From positions 62,001-126,000 of the forward strand of contig NZ_JABUXW010000005.1 of assembly GCF_014897585.1 (NCBI RefSeq): DNA of 64,000 nt. Direction: 5' to 3'. The stretch is from Brachybacterium tyrofermentans (GTDB lineage Bacteria; Actinomycetota; Actinomycetes; Actinomycetales; Dermabacteraceae). Positions 24,841 through 34,267 of the stretch are shown in pieces. How positions within the stretch are numbered: the first letter of the stretch is position 1; each line of letters begins with the position of its first letter. The notes beneath the pieces are model-generated. The model made no database searches and was not told the DNA's origin. It saw only the letters and a list, made by a program, of their open reading frames with translations. Both the position numbers and the translations under genes were made by a program.

Positions 24841-26856
24841 ATGACCGTTTCACGCCCCTGGCCGCTCGGAGTCGATGGGATCATCTACGGCGGCGACTAC
24901 AACCCGGAGCAGTGGCCCCGCGAGGTGCGCCTCGAGGACGTCGACCTCATGCGCGAGGCCGGCGTGAACCTGGTCAGCGTCGCGATCTTCGCCTGGGCCA
25001 CGCTCGAGCCGCGCGAGGGCGAGTACGACTTCGCCTGGCTCGACGAGGTCATGGACGACCTCGCCGATGCCGGGATCAAGGTCGCCCTGGCCACTGCGAC
25101 CGCCTCGCCGCCGCCGTGGCTCACCCGCACTCACCCCGAGCTCCTCCCGGTCACCGAGGGCGGCACCGTGCTGGGCCAGGGCGGGCGCCAGGCCTACGCG
25201 GTCTCCGCGCCCCTGTTTCGGGAGTACGCGCTGCGCATGACGAGGGTGATGGCCGAGCGCTATGGCGAGCATCCCGCGCTCGCGCTGTGGCACGTCGACA
25301 ACGAGCTGGGCTGCCATGTCCCGCACGACTACTCCGACCATGCCGCGTTCGCGTTCCGGGGCTGGCTCGAGCGCCGGTACGAGACGATCGAGGCGCTCAA
25401 CGACGCCTGGGGCACGGCGTTCTGGTCCCAGCGCTACGACTCCTTCGAGGAGATCCTGCCGCCGCGTGCCGCACCGACCTACGCGAACCCCACGCAGCAG
25501 CTCGACTTCGCCCGCTATTCCAGCGACGAGCTGCTGACCCACTACCGGGCCCTGCGCGACGTGCTGCGCGAGGTCACCCCGGGCATCCCGGCCACCACGA
25601 ACTTCATGCTCTCCAGCGCCACGAAGTGGATGGACTACTACTCCTGGGCGGGCGACGTCGACCTGGTCGCCAACGACCACTACCTGATCGCTGCCCAGGA
25701 GCGCGGCCAGATCGAGCTGGCGATGGCCGCGGACCTCACTCGCGGCGTGGCCGGCGGCGACCCCTGGATCCTCATGGAGCACTCCACGTCGGCCGTGAAC
25801 TGGCAGCCGCGCAACCGCGCCAAGGGGCGCGGGGAGATGCTGCGCAACTCGCTCTCGCACGTCGCGCGCGGGGCGGACGGGATCATGTTCTTCCAGTGGC
25901 GCCAGTCCCGGGCCGGTGCCGAGAAGTTCCACTCCGCGATGGTTCCCCACGGCGGCCAGGACACCGACGTCTGGCGGAACACGGTGGCTCTGGGACGGGC
26001 GCTCGAAGCTCTCGCCCCCGTGCACGGCAGCCGCGTGCTGAACCGGGTCGCGATCGTCGTGGACTACCCCTCCTGGTGGGCCAGCGAGCTGGACTCCCAT
26101 CCCACCCAGGCGCTGCGCTACAACGAGGAGCTGCTGCGCTGGTACACCGCGCTGTGGGACCTCGGCGTCGGCGTGGACATGGTGCCCACCGGGATCGATC
26201 TCACCGGCTACGAGCTGGTCATCGCCCCCACCCTGTACTCGGTGCACGAGGAGGACGCCGACCGCTTGGCCGACGCCGCCCGCGCCGGCACCCAGGTGGT
26301 CATCACCTTCTTCTCCGGCATCGTCGACGAGAACGACCACGTGCACCTCGGCGGCTACCCCGGGGCATTCCGTGACCTGCTGGGGGTCCGCACCGAGGAG
26401 TTCTACCCGCTGCAGGCCGGGGAGATCCTCCATCTCGACGACGGGACCGACGCGGACCTGTGGAGCGAGAAGACGCATCTCGAGGGCGCTGAGGTGGTGC
26501 GCAGCTGGGCCGACGGTCCGCTGCGCGGCTGGCCCGCCGTGACCCGGCACGGGGTCGGGGCGGACGACGGCGCGGCCTGGTACGTGGCGGCCCGTCCTTC
26601 GGCGGAGGGGCTCGAGACCCTCGTGGCGGAGATCGTCGCCGCCGCGGGTGTGGAGCCCTCGGTGTCGGGCCTGCACCGCGACGTGGAGGCCGTGCGGCGC
26701 TTCGCCGAGGACGGCACCACCTACCTGTTCGTGCTCAACCACTCCGACCGGGACCAGGTGGTGCAGGTCAGCGGGCGCGAGCTGCTCACCGGCACCGACG
26801 CCGGCGGCGCCTTCACCGTCCACGCAGGCTCCGCCGCAGTGATCCAGGAGCGCTGA
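24841..26856 (+). CDS. GH42 beta-galactosidase
   Basis: Intracellular retaining beta-galactosidase of 671 aa. The A-domain opens with GGDYNPEQWP and NLVSVAIFAWATLEP; the acid/base is Glu155 in HVDNELG and the nucleophile is Glu313 in MEHSTSAVNWQ. The trimerisation B-domain and the short beta C-domain follow to the end. No signal peptide, so substrate must be imported. The start at 24841 follows GGAGGAGAC. The gene ends in a 17-bp duplication that includes its stop codon. The GH35 gene follows 113 bp later. Confidence 0.92.
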   Translation: MTVSRPWPLGVDGIIYGGDYNPEQWPREVRLEDVDLMREAGVNLVSVAIFAWATLEPREGEYDFAWLDEVMDDLADAGIKVALATATASPPPWLTRTHPELLPVTEGGTVLGQGGRQAYAVSAPLFREYALRMTRVMAERYGEHPALALWHVDNELGCHVPHDYSDHAAFAFRGWLERRYETIEALNDAWGTAFWSQRYDSFEEILPPRAAPTYANPTQQLDFARYSSDELLTHYRALRDVLREVTPGIPATTNFMLSSATKWMDYYSWAGDVDLVANDHYLIAAQERGQIELAMAADLTRGVAGGDPWILMEHSTSAVNWQPRNRAKGRGEMLRNSLSHVARGADGIMFFQWRQSRAGAEKFHSAMVPHGGQDTDVWRNTVALGRALEALAPVHGSRVLNRVAIVVDYPSWWASELDSHPTQALRYNEELLRWYTALWDLGVGVDMVPTGIDLTGYELVIAPTLYSVHEEDADRLADAARAGTQVVITFFSGIVDENDHVHLGGYPGAFRDLLGVRTEEFYPLQAGEILHLDDGTDADLWSEKTHLEGAEVVRSWADGPLRGWPAVTRHGVGADDGAAWYVAARPSAEGLETLVAEIVAAAGVEPSVSGLHRDVEAVRRFAEDGTTYLFVLNHSDRDQVVQVSGRELLTGTDAGGAFTVHAGSAAVIQER

Positions 26857-26873
26857 GGATCCAGGAGAGCTGA
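26841..26873. repeat. 17-bp duplication spanning the GH42 stop codon
   Basis: GATCCAGGAGCGCTGAG at 26841 is followed at once by GATCCAGGAGAGCTGAC at 26858. The first copy encodes the last residues and the TGA of the GH42 gene; the second repeats the TGA two bases out of frame. Confidence 0.8.
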
Positions 26874-26969
26874 CGAACCCGGGCGCTGACACCCGGCGGA
26901 CGGTGCGCGTCGGACGCGGGGTTCCTGCGACACTGGACGTAAGACGTTTCACCGAGAGGACGACCACCG

Positions 26970-28895
26970 ATGACCGCCCTGCTGCAACCCACGCCCGACG
27001 GATTCCTCCGCGCCGGCGAACCCCACCTCGTGATCTCCGGAGCGATCCACTACTTCCGGGTCCACCCCGACCAGTGGCGCGATCGCCTGCGCCGCCTGGT
27101 CGCGATGGGGTGCAACACGGTGGAGACCTATGTGGCCTGGAACGTGCACCAGCCCTCGGCGGACGTCGTGGACTTCGAGGGGATCGCGGACCTCGGACGC
27201 TTCCTGGACATCGCCGGCGAGGAGGGCCTGGATGCGATCGTGCGCCCCGGCCCCTACATCTGCGCCGAATGGGAGAACGGCGGCTTCCCCGGCTGGATCC
27301 TCGCCGACCGCAATCTGCGCCTGCGCAACCGCAACGCCCCCTATCTCGCACTCGTCGACGCCTGGTTCGACCAGCTCATCCCCGTGATCGCGCAGCGCCA
27401 GGCGAGCCGCGGCGGCAACGTCGTGATGGTCCAGGTGGAAAACGAGTACGGCAGCTTCGGGGACGACACGGCCTACCTCGCCCACCTGCGGGACGGTCTG
27501 CTCGCCCGCGGGATCGACGAGCTGCTGGTGACCTCCGACGGGCCGGCCCGCATGTGGCTGACCGGCGGGACCGTCGAGGGGGCGCTCGGCACCGTGAACT
27601 TCGGCTCGCGCGCGCTCGAGGTGCTCACGATGGCGCAGGAGGAGCTGCCTTCGCAGCCGCAGATGTGCATGGAGTTCTGGAACGGCTGGTTCGACCACTG
27701 GGGCGAGGAGCATCACGAGCGGACCGGGGGTGATGCCGCCGGCGAGCTCACCGACATGCTCGAGCACGGCATGAGCGTCAACTTCTACATGGCGCACGGC
27801 GGCACCAACTTCGGGCTGCGCGCCGGCGCCAACTATGACGAGGCGCTCCAGCCCACCACCACGAGCTACGACTACGACGCCCCGATCGCGGAGAACGGCG
27901 AGCTCACCGAGAAGTTCCGCGCGTTCCGTGAGGTCATCGCCCGCCATGTCGAGCTGCCGCCGCTCGAGGAGCACCTGGCCCGGCTCGGGCTCGACGCAGT
28001 CCCCGCCCGCCTGCGAGCGACGGAGGTGCCGATCGAGAAGGTCGTCGCCCTGCGCGGCACCGAGCGCTTCTCGCGCGTCGCGGATGTGCACCCCACCCCG
28101 CCCTCCTTCGAGGATCTCGGCCTCGAGCGCGGCCTGCTGCGGCTGAGCCGCGACATCGAGATCGCCGCCTCCGTGCGCGAGGGGCGCACTGTCATCTCCC
28201 CGCTGAAGCTCTACGACCTGCACGACCGCGCATGGATCTACGTCGACGGGATCTACGTCGGCGCGACCGGCGTGATGGGCGACGAGGCACGGGACACCGA
28301 TCCCGCCACGGTCGAGCTGAGCCCTTTCGCCGATCGCCTCCTGCCCGACGGCGGGCGCCGCACCGTGCGCCTCGAGATCCTGGTCGAGAACCTCGGGCGC
28401 GTGAACTTCGGCCCGCGGCTGGGGGAGCGCAAAGGCATCCTCGGCGGTGTCTGGCAGACCATCCGCTTCCTCAACGACTGGGAGGCCGACGCCTGGCCGC
28501 TCGAGGAGATGGGCGCCGAGCTCGCGCAGCTGGCGGCCGGGTCCGAGGCGGTCGGCGCGATGGGGGCCGACGGCGCAGCACGGGCTGACGACGTCTCCGA
28601 GGCTGGCACCTCCACCGTGCTCGACGACGCCCTGCCCGTGCTGGTCAGTGCATCCTTCGAGGCCGATGGTGCGGCGGATGCCTTCCTGGACGTCTCCGCA
28701 GCCGGGCACGGCGTCGCCTACGTCAACGGCTTCTGCGTGGGCCGCTACTGGAACATCGGCCCGCAGCAGACCCTCTACGTGCCCGCACCGCTGGTGCGCG
28801 CCGGCCGCAACGAGGTGCTGCTGCTCGATCTCGAGAAGCAGCCCACGCGCCTCGCCCTCGCGGAGGGGCACGTCTTCGGTCGCGCCGACGGCTGA
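26970..28895 (+). CDS. GH35 beta-galactosidase
   Basis: Retaining beta-galactosidase of 641 aa. Family GH35 motifs: SGAIHYFRV, GCNTVETYVAWNVHQP, RPGPYICAEWENGGFPGW, acid/base Glu159 in VENEYGSFG and nucleophile Glu235 in MEFWNGWFDHWG. C-terminal jelly-roll regions contain GRYWNIGPQQTLYVP. No signal peptide. An Ala/Gly-rich insert lies near 520-545. Paired with GH42, it probably cleaves a different linkage (beta-1,3 versus beta-1,4/1,6) of galacto-oligosaccharides delivered by the neighbouring importers. Confidence 0.92.
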   Translation: MTALLQPTPDGFLRAGEPHLVISGAIHYFRVHPDQWRDRLRRLVAMGCNTVETYVAWNVHQPSADVVDFEGIADLGRFLDIAGEEGLDAIVRPGPYICAEWENGGFPGWILADRNLRLRNRNAPYLALVDAWFDQLIPVIAQRQASRGGNVVMVQVENEYGSFGDDTAYLAHLRDGLLARGIDELLVTSDGPARMWLTGGTVEGALGTVNFGSRALEVLTMAQEELPSQPQMCMEFWNGWFDHWGEEHHERTGGDAAGELTDMLEHGMSVNFYMAHGGTNFGLRAGANYDEALQPTTTSYDYDAPIAENGELTEKFRAFREVIARHVELPPLEEHLARLGLDAVPARLRATEVPIEKVVALRGTERFSRVADVHPTPPSFEDLGLERGLLRLSRDIEIAASVREGRTVISPLKLYDLHDRAWIYVDGIYVGATGVMGDEARDTDPATVELSPFADRLLPDGGRRTVRLEILVENLGRVNFGPRLGERKGILGGVWQTIRFLNDWEADAWPLEEMGAELAQLAAGSEAVGAMGADGAARADDVSEAGTSTVLDDALPVLVSASFEADGAADAFLDVSAAGHGVAYVNGFCVGRYWNIGPQQTLYVPAPLVRAGRNEVLLLDLEKQPTRLALAEGHVFGRADG

Positions 28896-29292
28896 GGTTC
28901 CGGTGGGTGCCGCCGCGGTGCTGGCGGCCAGGGTCCCGGCGCGAGCAGTCGTGACGGCGACGCTTCCCGCCATCTGAGTCGTCGCGGGCCCGTCGGCCCG
29001 AGCAGCCCGGTCGCCCCACAGGGGAGATCGGGCCGATCGGCGTCGGCCCCGATCTGCGGCGATGCTCCAGGCCAGATCACGAAAGGGTGACGGATCGGCG
29101 GTTCTCCGGTCCGCTGTTGACGATGTCAGAGGTTGCCGCTTATATTTCGTAAATCCTTTTGCGGATGTGATCGTCCGCACGTCGCGACGTGGTCGTCGCT
29201 GAACAGAGGCCCGTTGGGTGCTCTCCGCGACGACCGTCCGCGCACCGTCCCCGAGAAGCCGGAGAACCGACGATGACCCGTGAGGCTCAGCG
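28896..29292. other. Intergenic region before the Opp-type operon
   Basis: This 397-bp gap holds no gene. Its distal half is less G+C-rich and carries the candidate promoter at 29117-29146; the rest shows only scattered short inverted repeats around GGCCCGTC/GATCGGGCC (28986-29043). Confidence 0.6.
29117..29146 (+). promoter_or_regulatory. Candidate housekeeping promoter of the Opp-type operon
   Basis: TTGACG (29117-29122) and TATATT (29141-29146) are 18 bp apart, close to the sigma-70/HrdB consensus, in the only A+T-rich stretch of this gap. The start codon is 147 bp downstream of the -10 box, leaving a long leader. Confidence 0.6.
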
Positions 29293-30405
29293 ATGACGCA
29301 GCCCACTGCGACAGGTCGACGCGAGGTCGCCCTGGACGAACCGCTCCGGCCGGAGTCCAGCCTGCCCGGTGTCACCGGCGCCAGGCGCCGGCGTGGAGCT
29401 GGCGGCCGCGGGGCGTACTTCCTGCGTCGCCTGGGCAGCTATCTCATCGTGATCTGGGCGGCGGTGACCCTGAACTTCTTCATCCCGCGCTTCATGCCCG
29501 GCGATCCCGCTGAGGCGATCCTGCGCAAGATCAGGCAGACCACGGGCGAGCCGCCGTCGGCCTCGCAGATCGCCTCCGTGCGCCGCATGTACGGGAATCC
29601 GACCGAGAACATCCTCCACCAGTACGTCGACTACTGGGTGGGCGTGGCGAAGTTCGACTTCGGCGTCTCGACCGCGCACTACCCCACGCCGGTCTCCGAG
29701 ATCGTGCTGCAGGCCCTGCCGTGGACCCTGTTCCTCATAGGGGTGAGCACGGTCGTCGCCTGGATCATCGGCACGATCCTCGGGGCGGTGATGGGCTGGA
29801 AGCCCGGCAACCGCTTCGACTCCTGGTTCGCCCCGCTGTCCACGTTCTTCCACGCCTTCCCGGGCTTCTGGATCGCCCTGGTGCTGCTGTGGATCTTCTC
29901 GATCACGCTGGAATGGTTCCCGGTCTCAGGCGGATACGACACGTCGGTCCCGATGTCCCTGAACAACTTCTACTTCCTCCTCAGCGTCGTGTACTACGGC
30001 GCCCTGCCGATGTTCGCCCTGATCTTCATCGGCTTCAACGGCTGGCTGTTCTCGATGCGCAACGTCATGGTCGCCACCGTCACCGAGGACTACGTGCTGA
30101 TGGCCCGCGCGAAGGGCCTGCCGGAGAAGAAGGTGCTGTTCAGCTATGCGGCGCGGAACGCGCTCCTGCCCAACGTCACCGGTCTGGCGATGGCGATCGG
30201 CGGCGTGATCGGCGGCGCGGTGCTCATCGAGGCCGTGTTCACCTATCCCGGCATGGGGTACCTGCTGCAGACCTCCATCACCGGGCACGACTTCCCGGTC
30301 ATGCAGACGGTCCTGCTGCTGCTGACCTTCACCGCGATCGTCGCGAACTTCATCGCCGACTCGATCTACGTGCTCCTCGATCCGCGCGCGGCCGACACGA
30401 ACTGA
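29293..30405 (+). CDS. Opp/Dpp-type ABC permease, first subunit (DppB-like)
   Basis: Membrane permease of 370 aa. After a 40-residue basic tail comes the DppB start LGSYLIVIWAAVTLNFFIPRFMPGDPAEA, a large external domain, then five more helices with the coupling loop EDYVLMARAKGLPEKKVLFSYAARNALLP. First gene of a complete five-gene importer in the order permease, permease, binding protein, ATPase, ATPase. Family-5 importers of this kind carry peptides but also cello-, manno- and galacto-oligosaccharides; the two upstream beta-galactosidases favour an oligosaccharide. Confidence 0.87.
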   Translation: MTQPTATGRREVALDEPLRPESSLPGVTGARRRRGAGGRGAYFLRRLGSYLIVIWAAVTLNFFIPRFMPGDPAEAILRKIRQTTGEPPSASQIASVRRMYGNPTENILHQYVDYWVGVAKFDFGVSTAHYPTPVSEIVLQALPWTLFLIGVSTVVAWIIGTILGAVMGWKPGNRFDSWFAPLSTFFHAFPGFWIALVLLWIFSITLEWFPVSGGYDTSVPMSLNNFYFLLSVVYYGALPMFALIFIGFNGWLFSMRNVMVATVTEDYVLMARAKGLPEKKVLFSYAARNALLPNVTGLAMAIGGVIGGAVLIEAVFTYPGMGYLLQTSITGHDFPVMQTVLLLLTFTAIVANFIADSIYVLLDPRAADTN

Positions 30406-30414
30406 GGCACTCCC

Positions 30415-31368
30415 ATGTTCACCGGATTCCTCCACAACCGCCGCGTGCAGATCGGCCTGGCCGCCTTCGGCCTCTGCGCCGGGATCGCGATCTTCGGCGA
30501 CCTGATCCTGAAGGTGTACGGCTTCGGCCCCCTGGACGTGGACTACGACTACGTCGCCAGCGCGCCGCTGCGGGGCGGGCACCTCCTGGGCACCACGATC
30601 TCGGGCCAGGACGTGCTGTCCCAGCTCATCGCCGGTGCCCGCGGCTCACTCGCCGTCGGGACTCTCTCCGCACTGCTGGCCTGCACGATCGGTGCCCTCC
30701 TGGGCGTCTCGGCCGGCTTCATCGGCGGGGCGTACGACACCGTCGTCAATGCGATCACGAATGTCTTCATGACCATGCCGTCCTTCGCCCTGACCCTGAT
30801 CGCGGCCGGGTACATCTCCGCCGCGGGCGGGCCCGGATCGGCCGGGATGGGCTGGGTGATGATGGCCTTCCTCATCGGCATCTTCGAGTGGCCCGGCATG
30901 GCCCGGTACATGCGCGCCCAGACCCTCACCCTGCGCGGCCGCGACTTCTCGATGGCCACCAAGCTGCTGGGCGAGAAGACCTGGCGCCTGGTCCTGTTCG
31001 AGATCATGCCGCATCTGCTGGGCATCATCTCCGCGCGCTTCCTGGCCGCGATCATGGCCGGCATCCTCGCCGAGGCCGGGCTGAACTTCCTGGGCGTCTC
31101 CACCGGCGGCGTCATCTCCTGGGGAACGATGATCACCAATGCCCAGAACCAGGGCGCGCTCACCCTGGGCTTCTGGTGGTGGTTCCTGCCCCCCGGCCTC
31201 GCGATCGCCGTGATCGGCACCGCGACGGCGATGGTGAACTTCGGCCTGGACGAGGTCACCAACCCGAAGCTGCGGACAGGCAACGAGAAGGTCGTCCGCG
31301 CCTTCCTCAGACGTCAGCGGGCCGAGGCACGCGCAGAGCAGCGCACCGCCGTCACGGCATCGAACTGA
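30415..31368 (+). CDS. Opp/Dpp-type ABC permease, second subunit (DppC-like)
   Basis: Permease of 317 aa with the DppC pattern: YDYVASAPLRGGHLLGTTISGQDVLSQLIAGARGSL, then membrane helices and the coupling loop AQTLTLRGRDFSMATKLLG. ATG at 30415 lies 9 bp after the first permease. The external insertion is shorter than in oligopeptide-specific relatives, as far as can be judged by eye. Confidence 0.87.
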   Translation: MFTGFLHNRRVQIGLAAFGLCAGIAIFGDLILKVYGFGPLDVDYDYVASAPLRGGHLLGTTISGQDVLSQLIAGARGSLAVGTLSALLACTIGALLGVSAGFIGGAYDTVVNAITNVFMTMPSFALTLIAAGYISAAGGPGSAGMGWVMMAFLIGIFEWPGMARYMRAQTLTLRGRDFSMATKLLGEKTWRLVLFEIMPHLLGIISARFLAAIMAGILAEAGLNFLGVSTGGVISWGTMITNAQNQGALTLGFWWWFLPPGLAIAVIGTATAMVNFGLDEVTNPKLRTGNEKVVRAFLRRQRAEARAEQRTAVTASN

Positions 31369-31427
31369 CTGTTCCACCCCCTGCAGTTCTCCCTGATGTT
31401 CCTTCCGCACGAATCAGAGGTACAGAC

Positions 31428-33098
31428 ATGACCACGAGCTCCACGCGACGCACCTTCCTCGCCGGCTCAGCTGCGGCGGCCGCCGTCGGCGCGGCCGCCG
31501 GATGCAGCTTCGACAAGACTGCCGGTGACGGGGGCGGCGACGGGGCCAAGGCCTCCATAAACGTCAACTCCTTCGGTCCACGTCCCACGTTCATCGAGAA
31601 CTTCAACCCGTTCTCCCCGACCGACGGCGTGATCGGCTCAAACTACCTCTACGACACGCTCGGATACGCCGACGTGAACAACAAGTACGAGATCGTCCCG
31701 TGGCTCGCCGAGAGCATCGACTTCGATCCGGAGGCCCGGAAGGCCACCGTGACCCTGCGCGATGACGCGACGTGGTCGGACGGCGAGAAGATCACCACCG
31801 CGGACCTGGTCTACACGGTGATGGAGCTGCCGAAGCAGGCTGAGAAGCAGAAGGCCACCGTCACCAGCTACGACTTCGAGGTCACCGCGGTCGACGACCT
31901 CGTCGCAGAGGTCACCTGGAGCGAGGAGAACGCCGACATCAGCGGCGATCGCAAACTCGCGGAGGTGCCGCTGTACCCCGAGCACGTCTTCTCCGCCGAG
32001 GACCTCGCATCGTTCACCAACGCCGATCCCGTGACCTCCTCTCCACTGGTGGTGAAGGAGTTCACCCCGCAGCGGGTCTCCTTCGCCGTCCGCGACGACC
32101 ACTTCATGGGCGCCTGGGATCACATCGGCACCGTGAACTGGACGCCGTACGGCAGCGCCGAGATCGGCAAGTCGATGATCCTGCAGGGCACGATGGATGT
32201 GGCGACCCTCTCGCTGCAGAACGCCGAGGACACGATCGTGGCCAAGGGCAACCACTACTGGACCGTGGAGCTGGTGGGCACGGAGAGCCTCATCTTCAAC
32301 ACGGCCAAGGCGCCGTTCGACGACAAGAACGTGCGCCGGGCCGTCTACGCCGCACTGGACACCGACCAGATCCATTCGCTGTTCGACATCGGTCTCTCCT
32401 CGACCAGCCCCACCACGATGGACGAGAAGATCTTCGGCGAGGCCGTGGCCTCGGAGTACCGGGTCCAGCATGCTGCGGACCACGAGGCCGCCAAGAAGTT
32501 CCTGGCCGACGGCGGCTGGAGCGTCGAGGGCGGCAAGCTGGTCAAGGATGGCGAGTCCTACCCGGTCTCCTTCAAGACGGTCGCCGACTACGTCAACTGG
32601 TCCACCTGGTCCGATGGCGTGAAGGCGCAGCTCAAGGACGTGCTGGGCCTCGATGTGGCGGTGCTGAAGATCCCGGACGCACAGATCTGGGATCAGTTCG
32701 GCACCGGCGAGTTCGAGATCGGCATGAGCTGGGTGGGCGGCGGCCCGCATCTCTCCGCGGTCTACGCCGACTTCCACTCCAAGGATGCCCTCCCGATCGG
32801 GGAGTCGAGCGATGGGAACTACGGCCGCATCCAGAATCCCGAGCTCGATGAGCTGCTGGACGCCTCCCGCGTCGAGTACGACGAGACCAAGCTCGTCGAG
32901 CTCAGCCAGCAGATGCAGAAGATCGTGGTGGAGGAGGGTTACTGCGCGCCGTTCAACGCCTCGGCCTCCTTCCTCGAGGCCAGCGGCAAGAACTTCGAGG
33001 GCTTCCCGCAGAGCCCGCTCGGTGAGGGAGACATCGTTCCGCGTCCGTACGGCCCGGAGGGCTGGCAGACCATGGCCAAGCTCAAGCCGATCGCCTGA
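31428..33098 (+). CDS. Family-5 extracellular solute-binding lipoprotein
   Basis: Solute-binding protein of 556 aa. Twin-arginine lipoprotein signal (TTSSTRRTFLAGS ... AAGCSF) followed by the family-5 pattern: NFNPFSPTDGVIG, LAESIDFDPEARKATVTLRDDATWSDG and FNTAKAPFDDKNVRRAV. Family-5 proteins bind peptides, nickel or, in Thermotoga and some actinobacteria, oligosaccharides. Position inside the operon between permeases and ATPases is typical. The start at 31428 has GAGG seven bases upstream. Confidence 0.88.
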   Translation: MTTSSTRRTFLAGSAAAAAVGAAAGCSFDKTAGDGGGDGAKASINVNSFGPRPTFIENFNPFSPTDGVIGSNYLYDTLGYADVNNKYEIVPWLAESIDFDPEARKATVTLRDDATWSDGEKITTADLVYTVMELPKQAEKQKATVTSYDFEVTAVDDLVAEVTWSEENADISGDRKLAEVPLYPEHVFSAEDLASFTNADPVTSSPLVVKEFTPQRVSFAVRDDHFMGAWDHIGTVNWTPYGSAEIGKSMILQGTMDVATLSLQNAEDTIVAKGNHYWTVELVGTESLIFNTAKAPFDDKNVRRAVYAALDTDQIHSLFDIGLSSTSPTTMDEKIFGEAVASEYRVQHAADHEAAKKFLADGGWSVEGGKLVKDGESYPVSFKTVADYVNWSTWSDGVKAQLKDVLGLDVAVLKIPDAQIWDQFGTGEFEIGMSWVGGGPHLSAVYADFHSKDALPIGESSDGNYGRIQNPELDELLDASRVEYDETKLVELSQQMQKIVVEEGYCAPFNASASFLEASGKNFEGFPQSPLGEGDIVPRPYGPEGWQTMAKLKPIA

Positions 33099-33211
33099 TG
33101 TCGTCGGGCGGGTGGTGCAGACGCCCATCCGCCCGACGGATCGGCCGTCCCGGGGCCGCCGGCCCGCTGAACCCCTGAATCCGCAGTCATCCAGTTCTCA
33201 AGGAGCCCACC

Positions 33212-34267
33212 GTGACCCGTCGCGATGTCGGAGATGTCCTGCTCGAGGTGCAGGACCTCAGCGTCGACTACCTGACCCTCAACGGCGCCGTCAGCGCCGT
33301 CTCCCATGCGTCCTTCACCCTGCGCCGGGGAGAGATCCTGGGCCTGGCCGGGGAGTCCGGCTCCGGGAAGTCGACGCTCACCACTGCGCTGCTGCGCCTC
33401 CAGCGCTCGCCGGCGGTCACCGTCGGCGGGAAGGTGCTCTACCACGGGGACGACGGGACCGTCACGGATCTCGTGCCCCGTACCGACAAGGAGCTGCTGC
33501 ACCTGCGGTGGAACAAGCTCGCCATCGTCATGCAGAGTGCGATGGACGCCCTGAACCCGGTCAAGCGGCTCGGCGCCCAGTTCGTCGACGTGCTGCGCCA
33601 GCACGATCCGCGGATGAGCGAGAAGGCGGCGCTCGAGCGGGCCGGCGACCTCCTGGCCCTCTCCGGCATCCCTCGTGACCGGGTGGACTCCTTCCCGCAT
33701 GAGATGTCCGGCGGCATGCGCCAGCGCTCCCTGATCTCCCTCGCTCTGGCCTGCGACCCCGATCTGGTGGTGATGGACGAGCCCACGACCGCGGTCGACG
33801 TCGTCATGCAGCGGACCATCATGAGTCAGGTGCTGCGGCTGCAGCGCGAGCTGGGATTCGCGATCGTGTTCGTCACCCACGACCTCTCCCTGCTGCTGGA
33901 GCTCTCGGACCGCTTGGCCATCATGTACGCCGGGAAGGTCGTCGAGATCGGACCGTCGACCGAGCTCTACCACCACCCCAAGCACCCGTACACGAAGGCG
34001 CTGCGGGACTCGTTCCCGCCGCTGTACGCACCGCTGGTCGAGATGCGCGGGATCCCCGGCACGGCGCCGGACCTCATGAACCTCCCCGACGGCTGCGCCT
34101 TCGCACCGCGCTGCGCCCGGGCGATGGACCTCTGTCTCACGAAGCGACCCGAGCTGGTGCAGGTGAGCGAGAAGGTCGACGCGGCCTGTCATCTCAACGA
34201 CCCCCAGAAGGAGCCCGTGGGCGCCGGTCCCTCCGACGCCCGCTCCGAGAACGGACACGCAGCATGA
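33212..34267 (+). CDS. Opp/Dpp-type ABC ATPase, first subunit (DppD-like)
   Basis: ATPase of 351 aa with Walker [15 protein letters not shown], signature [12 protein letters not shown], Walker [15 protein letters not shown] and the H-loop VTHDLSLL. The C-terminus has the oligopeptide-type domain with cysteines in [15 protein letters not shown] that bind an iron-sulfur cluster in some relatives. GTG start at 33212 after AAGGAGCCC; overlaps the next ATPase gene by 4 bp. Confidence 0.88.
   Translation: MTRRDVGDVLLEVQDLSVDYLTLNGAVSAVSHASFTLRRGEILGLAGESGSGKSTLTTALLRLQRSPAVTVGGKVLYHGDDGTVTDLVPRTDKELLHLRWNKLAIVMQSAMDALNPVKRLGAQFVDVLRQHDPRMSEKAALERAGDLLALSGIPRDRVDSFPHEMSGGMRQRSLISLALACDPDLVVMDEPTTAVDVVMQRTIMSQVLRLQRELGFAIVFVTHDLSLLLELSDRLAIMYAGKVVEIGPSTELYHHPKHPYTKALRDSFPPLYAPLVEMRGIPGTAPDLMNLPDGCAFAPRCARAMDLCLTKRPELVQVSEKVDAACHLNDPQKEPVGAGPSDARSENGHAA

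Noticed and set aside
24850-27351. 833-codon open frame antisense to both beta-galactosidases
   Set aside because: Third-position-driven shadow of GH42 and GH35; no recognisable domain, and it crosses two genuine gene boundaries.
29721-31427. Upstream open extension of the family-5 binding protein giving a protein of over 1100 aa
   Set aside because: The extension is out of frame with both permease genes it covers, and the lipoprotein signal at 31428 marks the true N-terminus.
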